NCBI RefSeq assembly: GCF_017948405.1 | Contig: NZ_CP072844.1 | Location: 186,001-250,000 of the forward strand | Direction: 5' to 3' | Origin: Psychrosphaera aestuarii | Lineage (GTDB): Bacteria; Pseudomonadota; Gammaproteobacteria; Enterobacterales; Alteromonadaceae | Length of the DNA: 64,000 nucleotides | Shown here: positions 43,746 through 53,853 of the stretch, piece after piece | How the letters are laid out: each line of letters begins with the position of its first letter | How positions within the stretch are numbered: the first letter of the stretch is position 1 | Program-made: the position numbers and the translations under genes | Notes under the pieces: generated by a model | Databases searched by the model: none | What the model was told of the DNA's origin: nothing | Seen by the model: the letters and a program-made list of their open reading frames with translations, nothing else

Positions 43746-44843
43746 ATGAAACATTTACTATTAAAACCTATTGGGTTTACTTTATTTTTAACCGCCCTTT
43801 TGAGCTCTCTTTGGCATCAGAAAGTAACAGCAGCAACGGTAGTACTGTACCACCATGTGAGTGAGAGTACTCCTAAATCTACAAGTGTCTCTCCAGAACA
43901 ATTCGAAGCACACTTAACAATGATTGAAGAGTTAGGTTTAGAGGTCGTTCCCCTCACAACAATCGTAAATGCGATTAAATTACAGCAACCTGTGAATAAA
44001 AATTGGATTGCCATTACATTTGATGATGGATTTAGAAATGTCTATGACACTGCTTTTCCGATGCTTAAAAAACGCAACTGGCCTTTTACCGTGTTTGTAA
44101 ATCCATTAATGGTAAAACCAAGCAAACTATATATGGATTGGTCACAGCTAAAAACCTTAACGGAACATGGTGTCGACATCATGAATCACACACTTGAGCA
44201 TGAAAATTTAGTTCAAGATGGCCTTTCTCTTCAACAAATTGAGACTAACTTATTAGTTGCTGAGGAAATGATCAAAGAGCAGCTAGGCCAAAACCACAAA
44301 ATGGTAGCGTATCCTTTTGGTGAGTATTCTGATCAGATAAAAGGCGTTTTAAATAAGCTTGGTTTTGTCGGTTTTGCACAACATTCTGGCGCAGTTGGAA
44401 ACAATAGCGATTTGTTAGCACTCACTCGCTTTCCAGCCAACGGTATTTATGCAAACCCAAAAACTCTTAAAGCGAAATTAAAAAGCTTAGCATTTGATAT
44501 TGAAAGTCAAACGCCAACAGAAACGCTTATTAGTAATATCGATAATATACCTGAACAACAAGGTCCTCTATGGCAAGTAAAATTGGCAAATAAAGACTTT
44601 TACCAGAGCCAATTAGCGTGTTTTATTACGGGTCAATCAGGCGCAGTAAAGCCAACTTGGAAATCAGAACTAGAATTTGAAATTGCCGCACCTAAAACCC
44701 TACAAACAGGGCGAGTTAAGTACAATTGTACCGCGCCTTCCATAAACAACAGTGGTCGCTTTTATTGGATGAGTAAATTATGGATAACCTTACCAGACGA
44801 TATGGCGACTAACGTTAAATCTAAGTACGAAACCGAAAATTAG
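43746..44843 (+). CDS. Exported polysaccharide deacetylase
   Basis: 365 aa from ATG 43746 (MKHLLLKPIGFTLFLTALLS signal-like), with AGAGA just upstream. NodB-type motifs: VVLYHHVS (about 29-36), ITFDDGFRNVYD with catalytic/metal aspartates (about 92-103), and MNHTLEHENL with metal-binding histidines (about 142-151). AYPFGEYSDQ is a later motif. PgaB/IcaB-like N-deacetylases have this order. It probably acts in the periplasm on N-acetylglucosamine-type polymers. No exopolysaccharide genes adjacent. Confidence 0.88.
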   Translation: MKHLLLKPIGFTLFLTALLSSLWHQKVTAATVVLYHHVSESTPKSTSVSPEQFEAHLTMIEELGLEVVPLTTIVNAIKLQQPVNKNWIAITFDDGFRNVYDTAFPMLKKRNWPFTVFVNPLMVKPSKLYMDWSQLKTLTEHGVDIMNHTLEHENLVQDGLSLQQIETNLLVAEEMIKEQLGQNHKMVAYPFGEYSDQIKGVLNKLGFVGFAQHSGAVGNNSDLLALTRFPANGIYANPKTLKAKLKSLAFDIESQTPTETLISNIDNIPEQQGPLWQVKLANKDFYQSQLACFITGQSGAVKPTWKSELEFEIAAPKTLQTGRVKYNCTAPSINNSGRFYWMSKLWITLPDDMATNVKSKYETEN

Positions 44844-44850
44844 AATTTAT

Positions 44851-45900
44851 TTACACTACTCGGGTCGCTAATTCAGCTAAACGGTTAGCGATCTTGTTTA
44901 AAGGGAGCTCTTGCATACCAGCTCCTAATTCTTTGGCCGCGCGAGGCATACCATAAACCACACTCGAACTTTCATCTTGCGTGATGGTGTAAGCGCCAGA
45001 TGCCTTTAAATTAAGTAAACCTTTGGCGCCATCGGCACCCATACCAGTTAAAATTACGCCTGTGCTGTATTTCCCCATATATGCGGCAACAGAATCAAAA
45101 AGCACATCAACAGCTGGTTTGTGGCGGTTAACCGGCTCTGAATCGTCCAGCTGACAAAACAATTTACTGCCTCTTTTTAACACCGTTAAGTGTTTATCTC
45201 CAGGAGCAATATAAATATTGCCTGGTTCAATAATTTGACCATGTTGGGCCTCGTGCACCGACATCTGGCACACTTTGTCTAGGCGTTCTGCATAGGTTTT
45301 ACTAAAGACCGGCGGGATATGTTGTGTCACCACAATAGGGCAAAAATTGGCTGGTAAATTAATGACAACGTCTTTGATTGCTTCTGTGCCACCAGTGGAT
45401 GCGCCAATCGCAATTAAGTGGTTTTTTCTAAACTCAAGGTTTTGACTGGGAATAACAGGTGGTGTTGCACTGTCCCGTTTTCTAGCTCTCAATATTTGGC
45501 TAAGATTTACATTGGCTGCGGCTCTAATTTTGTCTCTTAGAATATCGGCATAACGGCTTAAGCTGTCTTGAACGTCAACCTTTGGCTTCTCTAAAAAATC
45601 AACAGCGCCAATAGACAAGGCTTCAAGGGTAATGGGCGCGCCATCGGCGGTTAAGGTTGACAACATAACCACAGGCATTGGCCGTAATCTCATCAGGTTT
45701 TTAAGAAAAGTTATGCCATCCATTTTAGGCATTTCAATGTCTAAAGTGAGCACATCTGGGTTGAGTAGTTTAATTAAATCACGCGCTTGAAACGGATCCT
45801 CCGCTTCACCCACTACCGTCATGTCCTGAGATGCATTAATTATCTCAGTCAGAATCATCCTAATTAATTTAGAGTCATCGACGATTAATACCTTGATCAT
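44851..45900 (-). CDS. cheB: Chemotaxis methylesterase/glutamine deamidase CheB
   Basis: 349 aa. Receiver domain 1-120 with phosphorylation site D54 (LTLDIEMPKMDG). Linker, then methylesterase domain with IGASTGGTEAI (catalytic Ser), VTQHIPPVF (catalytic His) and LTGMGADGAKGL (catalytic Asp). It removes methyl groups from receptor glutamates when phosphorylated by CheA. Last gene of the chemotaxis operon, 11 bases after cheD. Confidence 0.95.
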   Translation of the reverse strand: MIKVLIVDDSKLIRMILTEIINASQDMTVVGEAEDPFQARDLIKLLNPDVLTLDIEMPKMDGITFLKNLMRLRPMPVVMLSTLTADGAPITLEALSIGAVDFLEKPKVDVQDSLSRYADILRDKIRAAANVNLSQILRARKRDSATPPVIPSQNLEFRKNHLIAIGASTGGTEAIKDVVINLPANFCPIVVTQHIPPVFSKTYAERLDKVCQMSVHEAQHGQIIEPGNIYIAPGDKHLTVLKRGSKLFCQLDDSEPVNRHKPAVDVLFDSVAAYMGKYSTGVILTGMGADGAKGLLNLKASGAYTITQDESSSVVYGMPRAAKELGAGMQELPLNKIANRLAELATRVV

Positions 45901-45911
45901 TAACTTACCTT

Positions 45912-46550
45912 TTAAAACAATTCTATGTCTGATTGAGCATGTAAAGGCGTCTCAATCACGGATTGGTACTTCACTTCACGCAGTTTGATTGTGTCGTTGT
46001 GCATACTTTGTAAACGTTTAACCATGCATCGCCCCTCAAGCGGGTAAAATAGGATTTTACGTGGCCATGGACCGCCAACATCAGAACCCAGCATTGGTAA
46101 TTCTTCTTTGGCAATAAACTCCTTAGCAAACGAAATATTCTGATCACCGATTGGCGTTTGCATATCCTTAATAATATTACCGCCACCAAATAGCTTTACT
46201 TTCATTCTATTACGGTGACCGCCATGTTTAATAATTTCATTGATAAGGCACTCCATCGCCCAAATGCCATACCGACAGCTGTAGCTATCGTGAAATTCCC
46301 ATTTATTTTGGCTATGGTCATTCCCTTTTAGTGGCAACATAAAATGATTCATACCACCAACTCCAGCAACCTCATCCCATATACATGCTGAAATACAAGA
46401 GCCTAAAACCGTAGCAATCGCTTCATTTTGTTTCGTTACATAAAACTCGCCGGGCAATATCTTCGCAACGACTATATTGCGACTCGTATCAACATATCGT
46501 TTGATCTGTTCAAAGCCAGGAAGAGTAGGCGTAAATAAGGGAGTTGTCAC
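45912..46550 (-). CDS. cheD: Chemoreceptor glutamine deamidase CheD
   Basis: 212 aa. GSCISACIWDEVAGVGGMNHFMLP carries the CheD catalytic Cys and His; VKLFGGGNII and FYPLEGRC follow as expected. It deamidates receptor glutamines and can interact with CheC-type proteins (none here). It overlaps cheR by 4 bases, so the two are coupled. CheD is common in non-enteric chemotaxis operons. Confidence 0.93.
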   Translation of the reverse strand: MTTPLFTPTLPGFEQIKRYVDTSRNIVVAKILPGEFYVTKQNEAIATVLGSCISACIWDEVAGVGGMNHFMLPLKGNDHSQNKWEFHDSYSCRYGIWAMECLINEIIKHGGHRNRMKVKLFGGGNIIKDMQTPIGDQNISFAKEFIAKEELPMLGSDVGGPWPRKILFYPLEGRCMVKRLQSMHNDTIKLREVKYQSVIETPLHAQSDIELF

Positions 46551-47371
46551 GGCATTAACTTCTGATAGATATTGTGACCTAAGCCTTTATATTGCTTGTT
46601 TTCACGTCCCATAGATTCTGAGTGACCTAATATTAAATAGCCACCTGGCGCCAGTAACTCGGCATATCGGTTAAAAAGACGAATTTTCGTTTCGTGATCA
46701 AAATAAATAATAACGTTGCGGCAAAATATAACATCAAACGGGCCTTTCATTGGCCACTCGTGCAATAAATTAAGCTGTTTGAAACTGATATCTTTTTTTA
46801 AAATATCTTTCACTTTATAACGATTGCTATTGCCATCCGTCAAAAAGTATTTTTTTAAGTTGGCAGAGTCGACACCCGACATCTGACTTTCTGAATACAC
46901 ACCTTCTCGAGCCGTCGCTAGAACATTTGTATCTAGGTCAGTTGCTAATACCTTAAAATCCCAATTTGTTGGAATTTTATTACCTATACACATCGCAATA
47001 GAGTAGGGCTCCATTCCTAAAGAACATCCGGCAGACCAAATACGAATGCGATGGTCGTCTTTATGTCTAGCTATCATCTCGGGCAATGCCGTATTTTTTA
47101 AAAACTCAAAATGATGATTTTCTCTAAAAAAAGATGTGAGATTAGTGGTAATTGAGTTTATAAACTCGCCAAATTCCTGTTCCTTGTTGTCATTTAGGTA
47201 GTTAATATATTCCGCAAATGTCGTCATGTTCAACTTTCGAACACGTCGAGATATTCTGGCGTATACCATGTCTTTTTTCTGCTCCGACAATACAATGCCA
47301 CATGCCTCGTAAACACTTTGGCTGATAAAGCTGTAATCCTTATCAGTCATTAGGAACTCTTTATTTTCCAA
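46547..47371 (-). CDS. cheR: Chemotaxis methyltransferase CheR
   Basis: 274 aa from TTG 47371, chosen because AGGAGT lies 7 bases upstream; an ATG seven codons later lacks such a site. N-terminal helical domain, then SAM-binding IWSAGCSLGMEPYSIAM (about 135-151) and FDVIFCRNVIIYFD (about 209-222). The usual motif is AGCSTGEEPYS; here TGEE is replaced by LGME, a variation in the SAM/receptor-binding loop. It methylates receptor glutamates. Overlaps cheD by 4 bases. Confidence 0.94.
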   Translation of the reverse strand: MENKEFLMTDKDYSFISQSVYEACGIVLSEQKKDMVYARISRRVRKLNMTTFAEYINYLNDNKEQEFGEFINSITTNLTSFFRENHHFEFLKNTALPEMIARHKDDHRIRIWSAGCSLGMEPYSIAMCIGNKIPTNWDFKVLATDLDTNVLATAREGVYSESQMSGVDSANLKKYFLTDGNSNRYKVKDILKKDISFKQLNLLHEWPMKGPFDVIFCRNVIIYFDHETKIRLFNRYAELLAPGGYLILGHSESMGRENKQYKGLGHNIYQKLMP

Positions 47372-47423
47372 CTACCTACTCCTTTTACGTTACGATGGAA
47401 ACCTCACTATCTATCGGTTTTAG

Positions 47424-49736
47424 CTAAAACTCCTGCCACTCCTCATCGCTTGACGAAGGTGTCGGTGATACCGGCGATTTAATATTGAGCTGATTCTGGT
47501 TGTCTGCATTGGCTGGGCCAGCGTTATTGGATATTTGTGGCATACGTCCCTGCTGAGAGTCGGACAGCTTAAAGAAGCTCAGTAATTCTCTCATTGAACG
47601 AGCTTGCTCAGACATAGACTCGCCGGCCGCTGATGCTTGTTCTACTAGTGCCGCATTTTGTTGCGTCATCTCATCCATTTGCGAGACGGCTTTGTTTACT
47701 TGCTCAATGCCTGATGTTTGTTCTACCGACGCAACACTAATATCACCTATCGTGTCGTTTACTTTTCTCACCGCCATTACTATTTCTTGTAACATTTCAC
47801 CCGACTGATTAACTAAAGCAGTGCCGTCTTCTACTTTTGATACTGAGTCTCTAATTAAGTCTTTAATTTCTTTTGCGGCCGCTGCAGAACGCTGTGCGAG
47901 ATTACGAACTTCACCCGCTACCACAGCAAAACCTCTACCTTGTTCACCGGCTCTAGCAGCCTCAACGGCAGCGTTTAATGCAAGTAGATTGGTTTGGAAT
48001 GCGATTTCATCTATCACGCCAATGATGTCAGCGATTTTTTTACTTGCTTCGTTTATTTCCGCCATGCTTTCAACAGCGCGACCGACCACACTGCCACCCG
48101 ACTCTGCTTTACTCGCCGCTTCTTCCGCTAGATCGTTGGCCATTTGCGCATTATCAGCATTTTGTCTTACCGTTGCGGTCATCTCCTCCATGCTTGATGC
48201 GGTTTCTTCAAGCGAAGATGCTTGCTCTTCAGTTCGCTGACTCAAGTCCGCGTTACCTTGCGCGATTTCTTCCGCCCCCGAAGACACTGTCGTAGCTGAA
48301 CGATCGATTTGACCAATAACCTCGGTCAATTTATCTACCGTTGCATTGGCGTCTTGCTTTAATTTGTTAAATAAACCCTGATACTGCTTTTCAATTCGTC
48401 GCGTTAAGTTACCGTGCGCTAAGGCTTCAAAAATATTGACCGTATCTTGAATAACCCCTTCAGCAATACCAACGACTTGGTTTAAGCCCACGGAAAGTTG
48501 CTTAAAGAAACCTTCTTTGTCCGCTTCTGATATACGTACGGTTAAATCACCGTTAGTAGCTGCATTAATAACATTCGCTATTTCACCTTGAATATTCATT
48601 TCTTCTGTTTTATCTATCCACTCAACAATAGTGCCAAGGCGGTTGCCTGCCGAGTCAAACCAAGGAGAAGCGAACAGTTCAAACGTTAAAACACCCACTG
48701 TTATATTAGTTTGATACGGTTCTGCTAATTTTTTCAGCATGCTACGTTGATGAGATGCATCTTTATGAAAGTCATCAACACAAGTACCAATGAGGCTATC
48801 AACATTAAAATTACTTAAAACCGTCTTTAATTGCTTTTCTCTCTTTCTAAACATTTTGATGACTTCATTGTTCATATAAACAATTTCTAAGTCATTATTT
48901 GCTATCATCACGTTGGCTTGGCAAAGTGTTAATGCTTGTGCCAAATTAGCCGCTTTTTTAGCATCTTCTTCAAGCTTCTTTTGCTCGGTTATGTCTGTAG
49001 CGTACTTAACCACCTTGAGTGGTTTCCCATCCAAATCAAGTATTGGGTTGTAAGATGCTTGTATCCAAACCTCTCGACCACCTTTCCCAATAAGCTTATA
49101 TTCACCGCTATCAAATTCACCACGATTTAACTTTGCCCAAAAGTCTTTATATTCTTGACTTTGTGCAACACCTTCTGGTGCAAACATACTATGGTGGCGA
49201 CCTTTGATTTCATTCAAGGTATAACCGAATGTGTTTAGAAAGTTATTATTTGCAGTTATGACGGTTCCGTCTAGTTCAAACTCAACAACCGCTTGAGACT
49301 TGTGAATGGCTAGCAATTGCTCGTTTGACTCAGAGGCTTTTTTCTTTTCTGCAGTAACATCAGTCGCATATTTGACGACTTTAAATACTTTATTTGTGCT
49401 ATCCATAACTGGGTTGTAGGTAGCTCGGATCCATATGTCTTCACCACTTTTTGTAAAACGCTTAAATTCATTCGATTTAAACTCACCTCTAGCTAGATCT
49501 TGCCAAAACTTACGGTATTCATCACTCGCCGCATAATCTCGATCAACAAATAAGCTGTGGTGCTTCCCTTGAATTTCCTCAAGGCTATAACCCACCACAT
49601 TTAGGAAGTTGGTATTGGCCGTTTTAATCGTACCATCAGGTTTAAACTCAATTACCGCTTGAGACTTACTTAACGCCTCAAGGACCAACTTTTCTGTCGA
49701 ACTTGACGTACCTATTAATTTGTTTAACAAACCCAT
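47424..49736 (-). CDS. Cytoplasmic chemoreceptor with three PAS domains
   Basis: 770 aa with no membrane segment. Two consecutive PAS-PAC units (about 15-130 and 140-250, each with [12 protein letters not shown] or [16 protein letters not shown] starts and [16 protein letters not shown] ends), a third PAS (about 260-375), a HAMP-like stretch (about 385-480) and the MCP signalling hairpin with the conserved tip [20 protein letters not shown] (about 575-594). The C-terminus is EEWQEF, resembling the CheR/CheB-tethering pentapeptide (NWETF-like WxxF). PAS domains point to redox, heme or small-ligand sensing. Encoded between cheW and cheR in the operon. Confidence 0.92.
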   Translation of the reverse strand: MGLLNKLIGTSSSTEKLVLEALSKSQAVIEFKPDGTIKTANTNFLNVVGYSLEEIQGKHHSLFVDRDYAASDEYRKFWQDLARGEFKSNEFKRFTKSGEDIWIRATYNPVMDSTNKVFKVVKYATDVTAEKKKASESNEQLLAIHKSQAVVEFELDGTVITANNNFLNTFGYTLNEIKGRHHSMFAPEGVAQSQEYKDFWAKLNRGEFDSGEYKLIGKGGREVWIQASYNPILDLDGKPLKVVKYATDITEQKKLEEDAKKAANLAQALTLCQANVMIANNDLEIVYMNNEVIKMFRKREKQLKTVLSNFNVDSLIGTCVDDFHKDASHQRSMLKKLAEPYQTNITVGVLTFELFASPWFDSAGNRLGTIVEWIDKTEEMNIQGEIANVINAATNGDLTVRISEADKEGFFKQLSVGLNQVVGIAEGVIQDTVNIFEALAHGNLTRRIEKQYQGLFNKLKQDANATVDKLTEVIGQIDRSATTVSSGAEEIAQGNADLSQRTEEQASSLEETASSMEEMTATVRQNADNAQMANDLAEEAASKAESGGSVVGRAVESMAEINEASKKIADIIGVIDEIAFQTNLLALNAAVEAARAGEQGRGFAVVAGEVRNLAQRSAAAAKEIKDLIRDSVSKVEDGTALVNQSGEMLQEIVMAVRKVNDTIGDISVASVEQTSGIEQVNKAVSQMDEMTQQNAALVEQASAAGESMSEQARSMRELLSFFKLSDSQQGRMPQISNNAGPANADNQNQLNIKSPVSPTPSSSDEEWQEF

Positions 49737-49752
49737 ACCATCACCTGCCTCG

Positions 49753-50232
49753 TTATATTGATAACACTTTTTCTAAGTCCAAAAGTACAACCATTTTGTC
49801 GCCTACGTTAATTAGGCCTTCTATATAATTTTTTGTTTCTGAGTCACCCACATCAGGTGCCTTTTTGGCATTCTGTTTTTCAATGTTATAAACATCTGAT
49901 ACCGCATCAACAACAATGCCCATGATCTTGCTTTTTTGCCCTATTAACACTTTTACAATAATGATGACCGTTAGATCGTTGTACTCCACCTTTTTAAGGT
50001 TAAACCTAAGCCTCAAATCGACAACAGGTACAACAGTTCCCCTCAAGTTAATCACTCCTTTGACGTAATTTTCGGCGTTAGGAATGCTCGTCATTTTTTC
50101 CCAGCCTCTAATTTCTTGTACAGACAGTATTTCTATTCCGTACTCCTCGTCATCCATCATAAATGTTAAATATTGAACTAAATCTGCATCATTTGAGGTG
50201 TGTTCGTGCTTTTCTATGATTACTTCATTCAT
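49753..50232 (-). CDS. cheW: Chemotaxis coupling protein CheW
   Basis: 159 aa from ATG 50232, one base after the cheA stop; the open frame extends 10 codons further into cheA but this ATG is the natural start. CheW fold: [44 protein letters not shown] and a C-terminal [10 protein letters not shown]. It couples the receptor to CheA. Single domain. Confidence 0.94.
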   Translation of the reverse strand: MNEVIIEKHEHTSNDADLVQYLTFMMDDEEYGIEILSVQEIRGWEKMTSIPNAENYVKGVINLRGTVVPVVDLRLRFNLKKVEYNDLTVIIIVKVLIGQKSKIMGIVVDAVSDVYNIEKQNAKKAPDVGDSETKNYIEGLINVGDKMVVLLDLEKVLSI

Positions 50233-50233
50233 G

Positions 50234-52447
50234 TCACACCGCCTCCGACAAAGGCTTTTCAAAATCTAAACCTGCTTGACCTGCTTTTTTAAGCCCAGCC
50301 ATTTTAACAACACTTGAAATATCGATAATTAAAGAGATGCTACCGCTACCTAAAATGGTCGCGCCTGATATGCCATCTACTTTTTTATAATTATCTTCAA
50401 GACTTTTAATAACAAACTGTTGTTGTGCCAGCAGTTCATCAACTAATAACCCTACTTTTTCGTTATCACTTTCTACAACCACTAACAAACCGTCTTTAAG
50501 TGACTGGCAGGCTTCGGGGTGATTAAACAGTTGGTGCATACGTAAGATAGGAATATATTCTTCGCGAAGCCTTAATACGTCGATGCCTCCGCCAACCGAG
50601 TTAACTTTACGTATATCTATTTGCAACGACTCTACTATTGAGACTAAAGGAATGATGTAGATATGGTCGCCAACTTTGACCAACTGACCGTCTAGAATTG
50701 CCAGTGTTAGTGGTAATCGAATCGTAAAAGTAGAACCAAACCCGGGCTCAGAAACAACCTCAACCGATCCATTTAATGCGTTGATGTTGCGTTTAACCAC
50801 GTCCATGCCAACGCCTCTACCAGAAATATCGCTGACCTCATCTGCGGTAGAAAAACCTGGCTGAAAAATAAGCTCATTAATCTCTTGATCAGATAAATTC
50901 GCGTCCTCTGGGATTAAACCATTTTGAATCGCTTTACTTTTTATCTTTTCGGTATTTAGACCTCGACCATCATCAATGATTTCAATAACGATGTTTCCAC
51001 CTTGATGATACGCATTAAGTATTACTTGCCCTACTTCACCCTTGCCAGCGGCAATACGTTCAGCGGTAGTTTCTAAGCCATGGTCAAGCGAGTTTCGGAT
51101 TAGGTGCACCATAGGATCTGAGATTTTTTCCATCACAGTTTTATCAAGCTCAGTACCTTCACCTTTAAGAACTAAGTCTACCTGTTTATCAAGCTTTTGA
51201 GAGATGTCTCTGACTAAACGAGGGAATCTTGAAAACACAAAGCTTATTGGTAACATCCTGATCCGCATCACATTTTCTTGCAAATCACGGGTGTTGTGGG
51301 CAAGTTGTGCTAAACCTTCGCGCAAGGCTAATAACTTAGCGTGATCAAAGTCTTCACCTTCACCAAGCTCATTTAACATAGCTTGCGTAATAACGAGTTC
51401 ACCCACCATGTTAATAAGTGAATCCACCTTATCTGTGCCAACTCGAATAGAGCTAGACTCCTGTTTTGTCGATTCATTTTTATTAACAGAGGGTTTGGTG
51501 TTTACTGGTCTAAAGTCACCATCTTTGAGTCTGTTTTTATCATCAGATATAGGTTTGTTTTTAAGTTCTTCGGGCGTCGATTCTTTAGACGTAGATACGA
51601 CAGGTTCTGTAACTGTATCTAATTCACGAGGCGGAGCAGGCGGTGCAGTCGCATTTACCTCTTCATCCGGCGCGACCTCATCACCAAATTGAGCAACGAG
51701 CTTAATGCTAATCTCAGCATCATCTTCTACCCATTCAAATATACTTTTAATTGCCTCTTCGTCACTGGTTGTATCAAGCGAGATAGTCCAGCCTAAGTAA
51801 CAGTCATCAGGTATCAAATTACTTAATTCTGGTACGTTATTTATGTTTGCCTGGACAGATAACTCTCCGTGCTCCCGCAAATCTTCAAATATGAACAGAG
51901 GCTCGTTGCCAGTTTTAAAAACATGAGGTTCTGGTACAAAGGTAATTTCAAAGAAGTTTGTTAACTGTATCTTGTGCGGACTTTCATCCGGTTGCGCTTC
52001 CGGTTGTGCCGCAGAATTGCTATCTGTTTGATTCTCCGGTGATGGCTGTGATGTATTGTCACTATTAAGAATATTCTCAAATTTGATTCTCAGCTCATTT
52101 GCTTCTTCCGACTCCTGAGGTGCATTATTTTGAATGGCCGCCAGCATATTTCTTAAACAATCAATGGACTTAAGCATCAAGTCAACGTGATTTGACTCTA
52201 ATGCACGTTCACCATTTCTGATTTCATCAAGAAGTGTTTCGATAACATGCGTGAAGTTTGCAATCGCATTAAAGCCAAAGGTGCCACTGCCACCTTTGAT
52301 TGAATGGGCCGCTCTGAATATGTTATTGATTATTTCACTGTCTACATCGCCTGGTTCCAAGTTAAGGAGCTCAGATTCCATAGTCTCTAGGCCTTCAAAA
52401 CTTTCATCGATGAAGACTTCGTAAAATTGGGAGAGATCTATACTCAT
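50234..52447 (-). CDS. cheA: Chemotaxis histidine kinase CheA
   Basis: 737 aa. P1 HPt domain with phosphorylated H48 (RAAHSIKGGSGTFGF). A long acidic/proline-rich linker with a middle globular part (about 160-330). Dimerisation P3 (about 335-395), ATPase P4 with NLIRNSLDHGLE, DDGRGLN and GRGVGMDVVK, and CheW-like P5 at the C-terminus (QQQFVIKSLEDNY). It phosphorylates CheY and CheB. The central part does not look like a standard CheY-binding P2 and may be a diverged one. Confidence 0.96.
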   Translation of the reverse strand: MSIDLSQFYEVFIDESFEGLETMESELLNLEPGDVDSEIINNIFRAAHSIKGGSGTFGFNAIANFTHVIETLLDEIRNGERALESNHVDLMLKSIDCLRNMLAAIQNNAPQESEEANELRIKFENILNSDNTSQPSPENQTDSNSAAQPEAQPDESPHKIQLTNFFEITFVPEPHVFKTGNEPLFIFEDLREHGELSVQANINNVPELSNLIPDDCYLGWTISLDTTSDEEAIKSIFEWVEDDAEISIKLVAQFGDEVAPDEEVNATAPPAPPRELDTVTEPVVSTSKESTPEELKNKPISDDKNRLKDGDFRPVNTKPSVNKNESTKQESSSIRVGTDKVDSLINMVGELVITQAMLNELGEGEDFDHAKLLALREGLAQLAHNTRDLQENVMRIRMLPISFVFSRFPRLVRDISQKLDKQVDLVLKGEGTELDKTVMEKISDPMVHLIRNSLDHGLETTAERIAAGKGEVGQVILNAYHQGGNIVIEIIDDGRGLNTEKIKSKAIQNGLIPEDANLSDQEINELIFQPGFSTADEVSDISGRGVGMDVVKRNINALNGSVEVVSEPGFGSTFTIRLPLTLAILDGQLVKVGDHIYIIPLVSIVESLQIDIRKVNSVGGGIDVLRLREEYIPILRMHQLFNHPEACQSLKDGLLVVVESDNEKVGLLVDELLAQQQFVIKSLEDNYKKVDGISGATILGSGSISLIIDISSVVKMAGLKKAGQAGLDFEKPLSEAV

Positions 52448-52476
52448 ACTCAGGTCTACCTATTAGTAAAACAGAA

Positions 52477-52839
52477 CTATCGAGCTACTTTTTTTATAAC
52501 CGTTAACAGTTGTTCGGGATTAAAAGGCTTAACAATCCAACCAGTTGCCCCGGCAGCCTTACCCTCGCCCTTTTTATTGGCTCCAGATTCTGTTGTTAAC
52601 ATTAAGATAGGTGTAAATTTAAACTGTGGTAGTTGCCTCAAGTTTTTGACCAATTCTATGCCGTCCATATTAGGCATATTCACGTCTGATATTATCACAT
52701 CAAACTCTGCATCTTTTGCAACTGCCAGTGCTTCAACGCCGTCTTTTGCCTCTGTCACATTGTAGCCGGCATTTTTCAAAGTGAAGCCTACCATCTGCCT
52801 CATTGACGCTGAGTCATCAACGGCCAAAATCTTTTTCAT
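52477..52839 (-). CDS. cheY: Chemotaxis response regulator CheY
   Basis: 120 aa single receiver domain: acidic pair D8/D9 (AVDDS), phosphorylation site D52 (SDVNMPNMDG), Thr in LMLTTES and Lys in WIVKPFNPEQL. When phosphorylated by CheA it signals to the flagellar motor or another output. It lies between the STAS gene and cheA. No CheZ is encoded here. Confidence 0.95.
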   Translation of the reverse strand: MKKILAVDDSASMRQMVGFTLKNAGYNVTEAKDGVEALAVAKDAEFDVIISDVNMPNMDGIELVKNLRQLPQFKFTPILMLTTESGANKKGEGKAAGATGWIVKPFNPEQLLTVIKKVAR

Positions 52840-52868
52840 AAAATCACCTTCCCCACAAAGCTAAATTT

Positions 52869-53132
52869 TTAATCTGGTAAATTAAGAAACTCTTTTACTC
52901 CAAGCTGTTGCGCTATATTCGATAAAACAGAGCTCTTGCCTTGCCATGAAATAGCGTTGTTAGTTGCAGAAAGAGACTTTTGCAACGCACACAACACTTG
53001 AATGGAAGCCGTATCGGCATCATTCACTTCGCTAATGTCTATACAGATTTTCTGGTCTGTAGACAAAAGATTGAGAAGTGATGCGCTGAGTTGTTCAGCT
53101 TCACTGATATGTAATTTCGATGCTAATTTCAT
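52869..53132 (-). CDS. STAS-domain protein of chemotaxis operon
   Basis: 87 aa. STAS fold: ICIDISEVNDADTASIQVLCALQ contains the D-x-(S/T) motif (DADTAS) typical of the phosphorylatable serine/threonine loop in anti-anti-sigma-like proteins. First gene of the chemotaxis operon, 29 bases before cheY. STAS proteins in such operons are known in marine gammaproteobacteria; their partner here is not evident. Confidence 0.85.
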   Translation of the reverse strand: MKLASKLHISEAEQLSASLLNLLSTDQKICIDISEVNDADTASIQVLCALQKSLSATNNAISWQGKSSVLSNIAQQLGVKEFLNLPD

Positions 53133-53220
53133 CTGCTCAATAGCGTTTAGTAAAAATCGTTTAATTTTAGCCTAGTAGGAAATATTCAGATTTCCAGATA
53201 ATTAAATTTATTACCGATTT

Positions 53221-53850
53221 TTATTTTACTGAGATGAGCTTAAAGTCTTCTAACATTGTGGTGGGATTAATGGAGGGAACCTGGCCTAATTCAACTTCAG
53301 GTTTAAACATAGCGTGAATTTCACCCTGTGGATTAATGAGTACAACTGAACCGCTGTGATCAACGTAATAACCGTCTTCGACCTCTGCCGGCGGGATGGA
53401 GTACATCAAACCAAGGTTGCGAACGAATGGATATAGAGCCTTGTGTTCAGCTCGTAACCCTAAAATAGATTGATGAAAGTAATTGGTATAATCCCTTATA
53501 TTTTCTACTTTATCTCTTTTTGGATCGACGGATAAAAACAACACTTGAGTATTGGGAGCAACTTCTTCAAGTTGAGGTATCAAGCCACTTAGTTTCATCA
53601 TGGTTGTTGGGCAAACATCAGGGCAAGACAAATAACCTAAAAACAAAAAGCTCCACTTACCCTCTAAATCACCATTAGAAAAGGACGCGCCAGTTTGCGT
53701 TGTTAGCACAAAGTCATCGATAGCTCTCGGTTGTTTATACAAGTGAGTTTGTTCTGAAACCCCTACTTCTTGTTCAACAGAAAAGTAAACGCCCGCTGAG
53801 AATGCCATAAGCGCCAATATTGCTATTAAAAAAATCTGAGTCTTTTTCAT
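53221..53850 (-). CDS. SCO1/SenC copper chaperone
   Basis: 209 aa. N-terminal membrane anchor (IFLIAILALMAFSAGVYFSV). Copper site C76-P-D-V-C80 in GYLSCPDVCPTTMMK and a distal histidine in YYVDHSGSV complete the SCO1 metal-binding triad in a thioredoxin fold. It delivers copper to the CuA centre of cytochrome oxidase subunit II. It directly follows ctaB by 3 bases at the end of the oxidase assembly genes. Confidence 0.95.
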   Translation of the reverse strand: MKKTQIFLIAILALMAFSAGVYFSVEQEVGVSEQTHLYKQPRAIDDFVLTTQTGASFSNGDLEGKWSFLFLGYLSCPDVCPTTMMKLSGLIPQLEEVAPNTQVLFLSVDPKRDKVENIRDYTNYFHQSILGLRAEHKALYPFVRNLGLMYSIPPAEVEDGYYVDHSGSVVLINPQGEIHAMFKPEVELGQVPSINPTTMLEDFKLISVK

Positions 53851-53853
53851 GTT

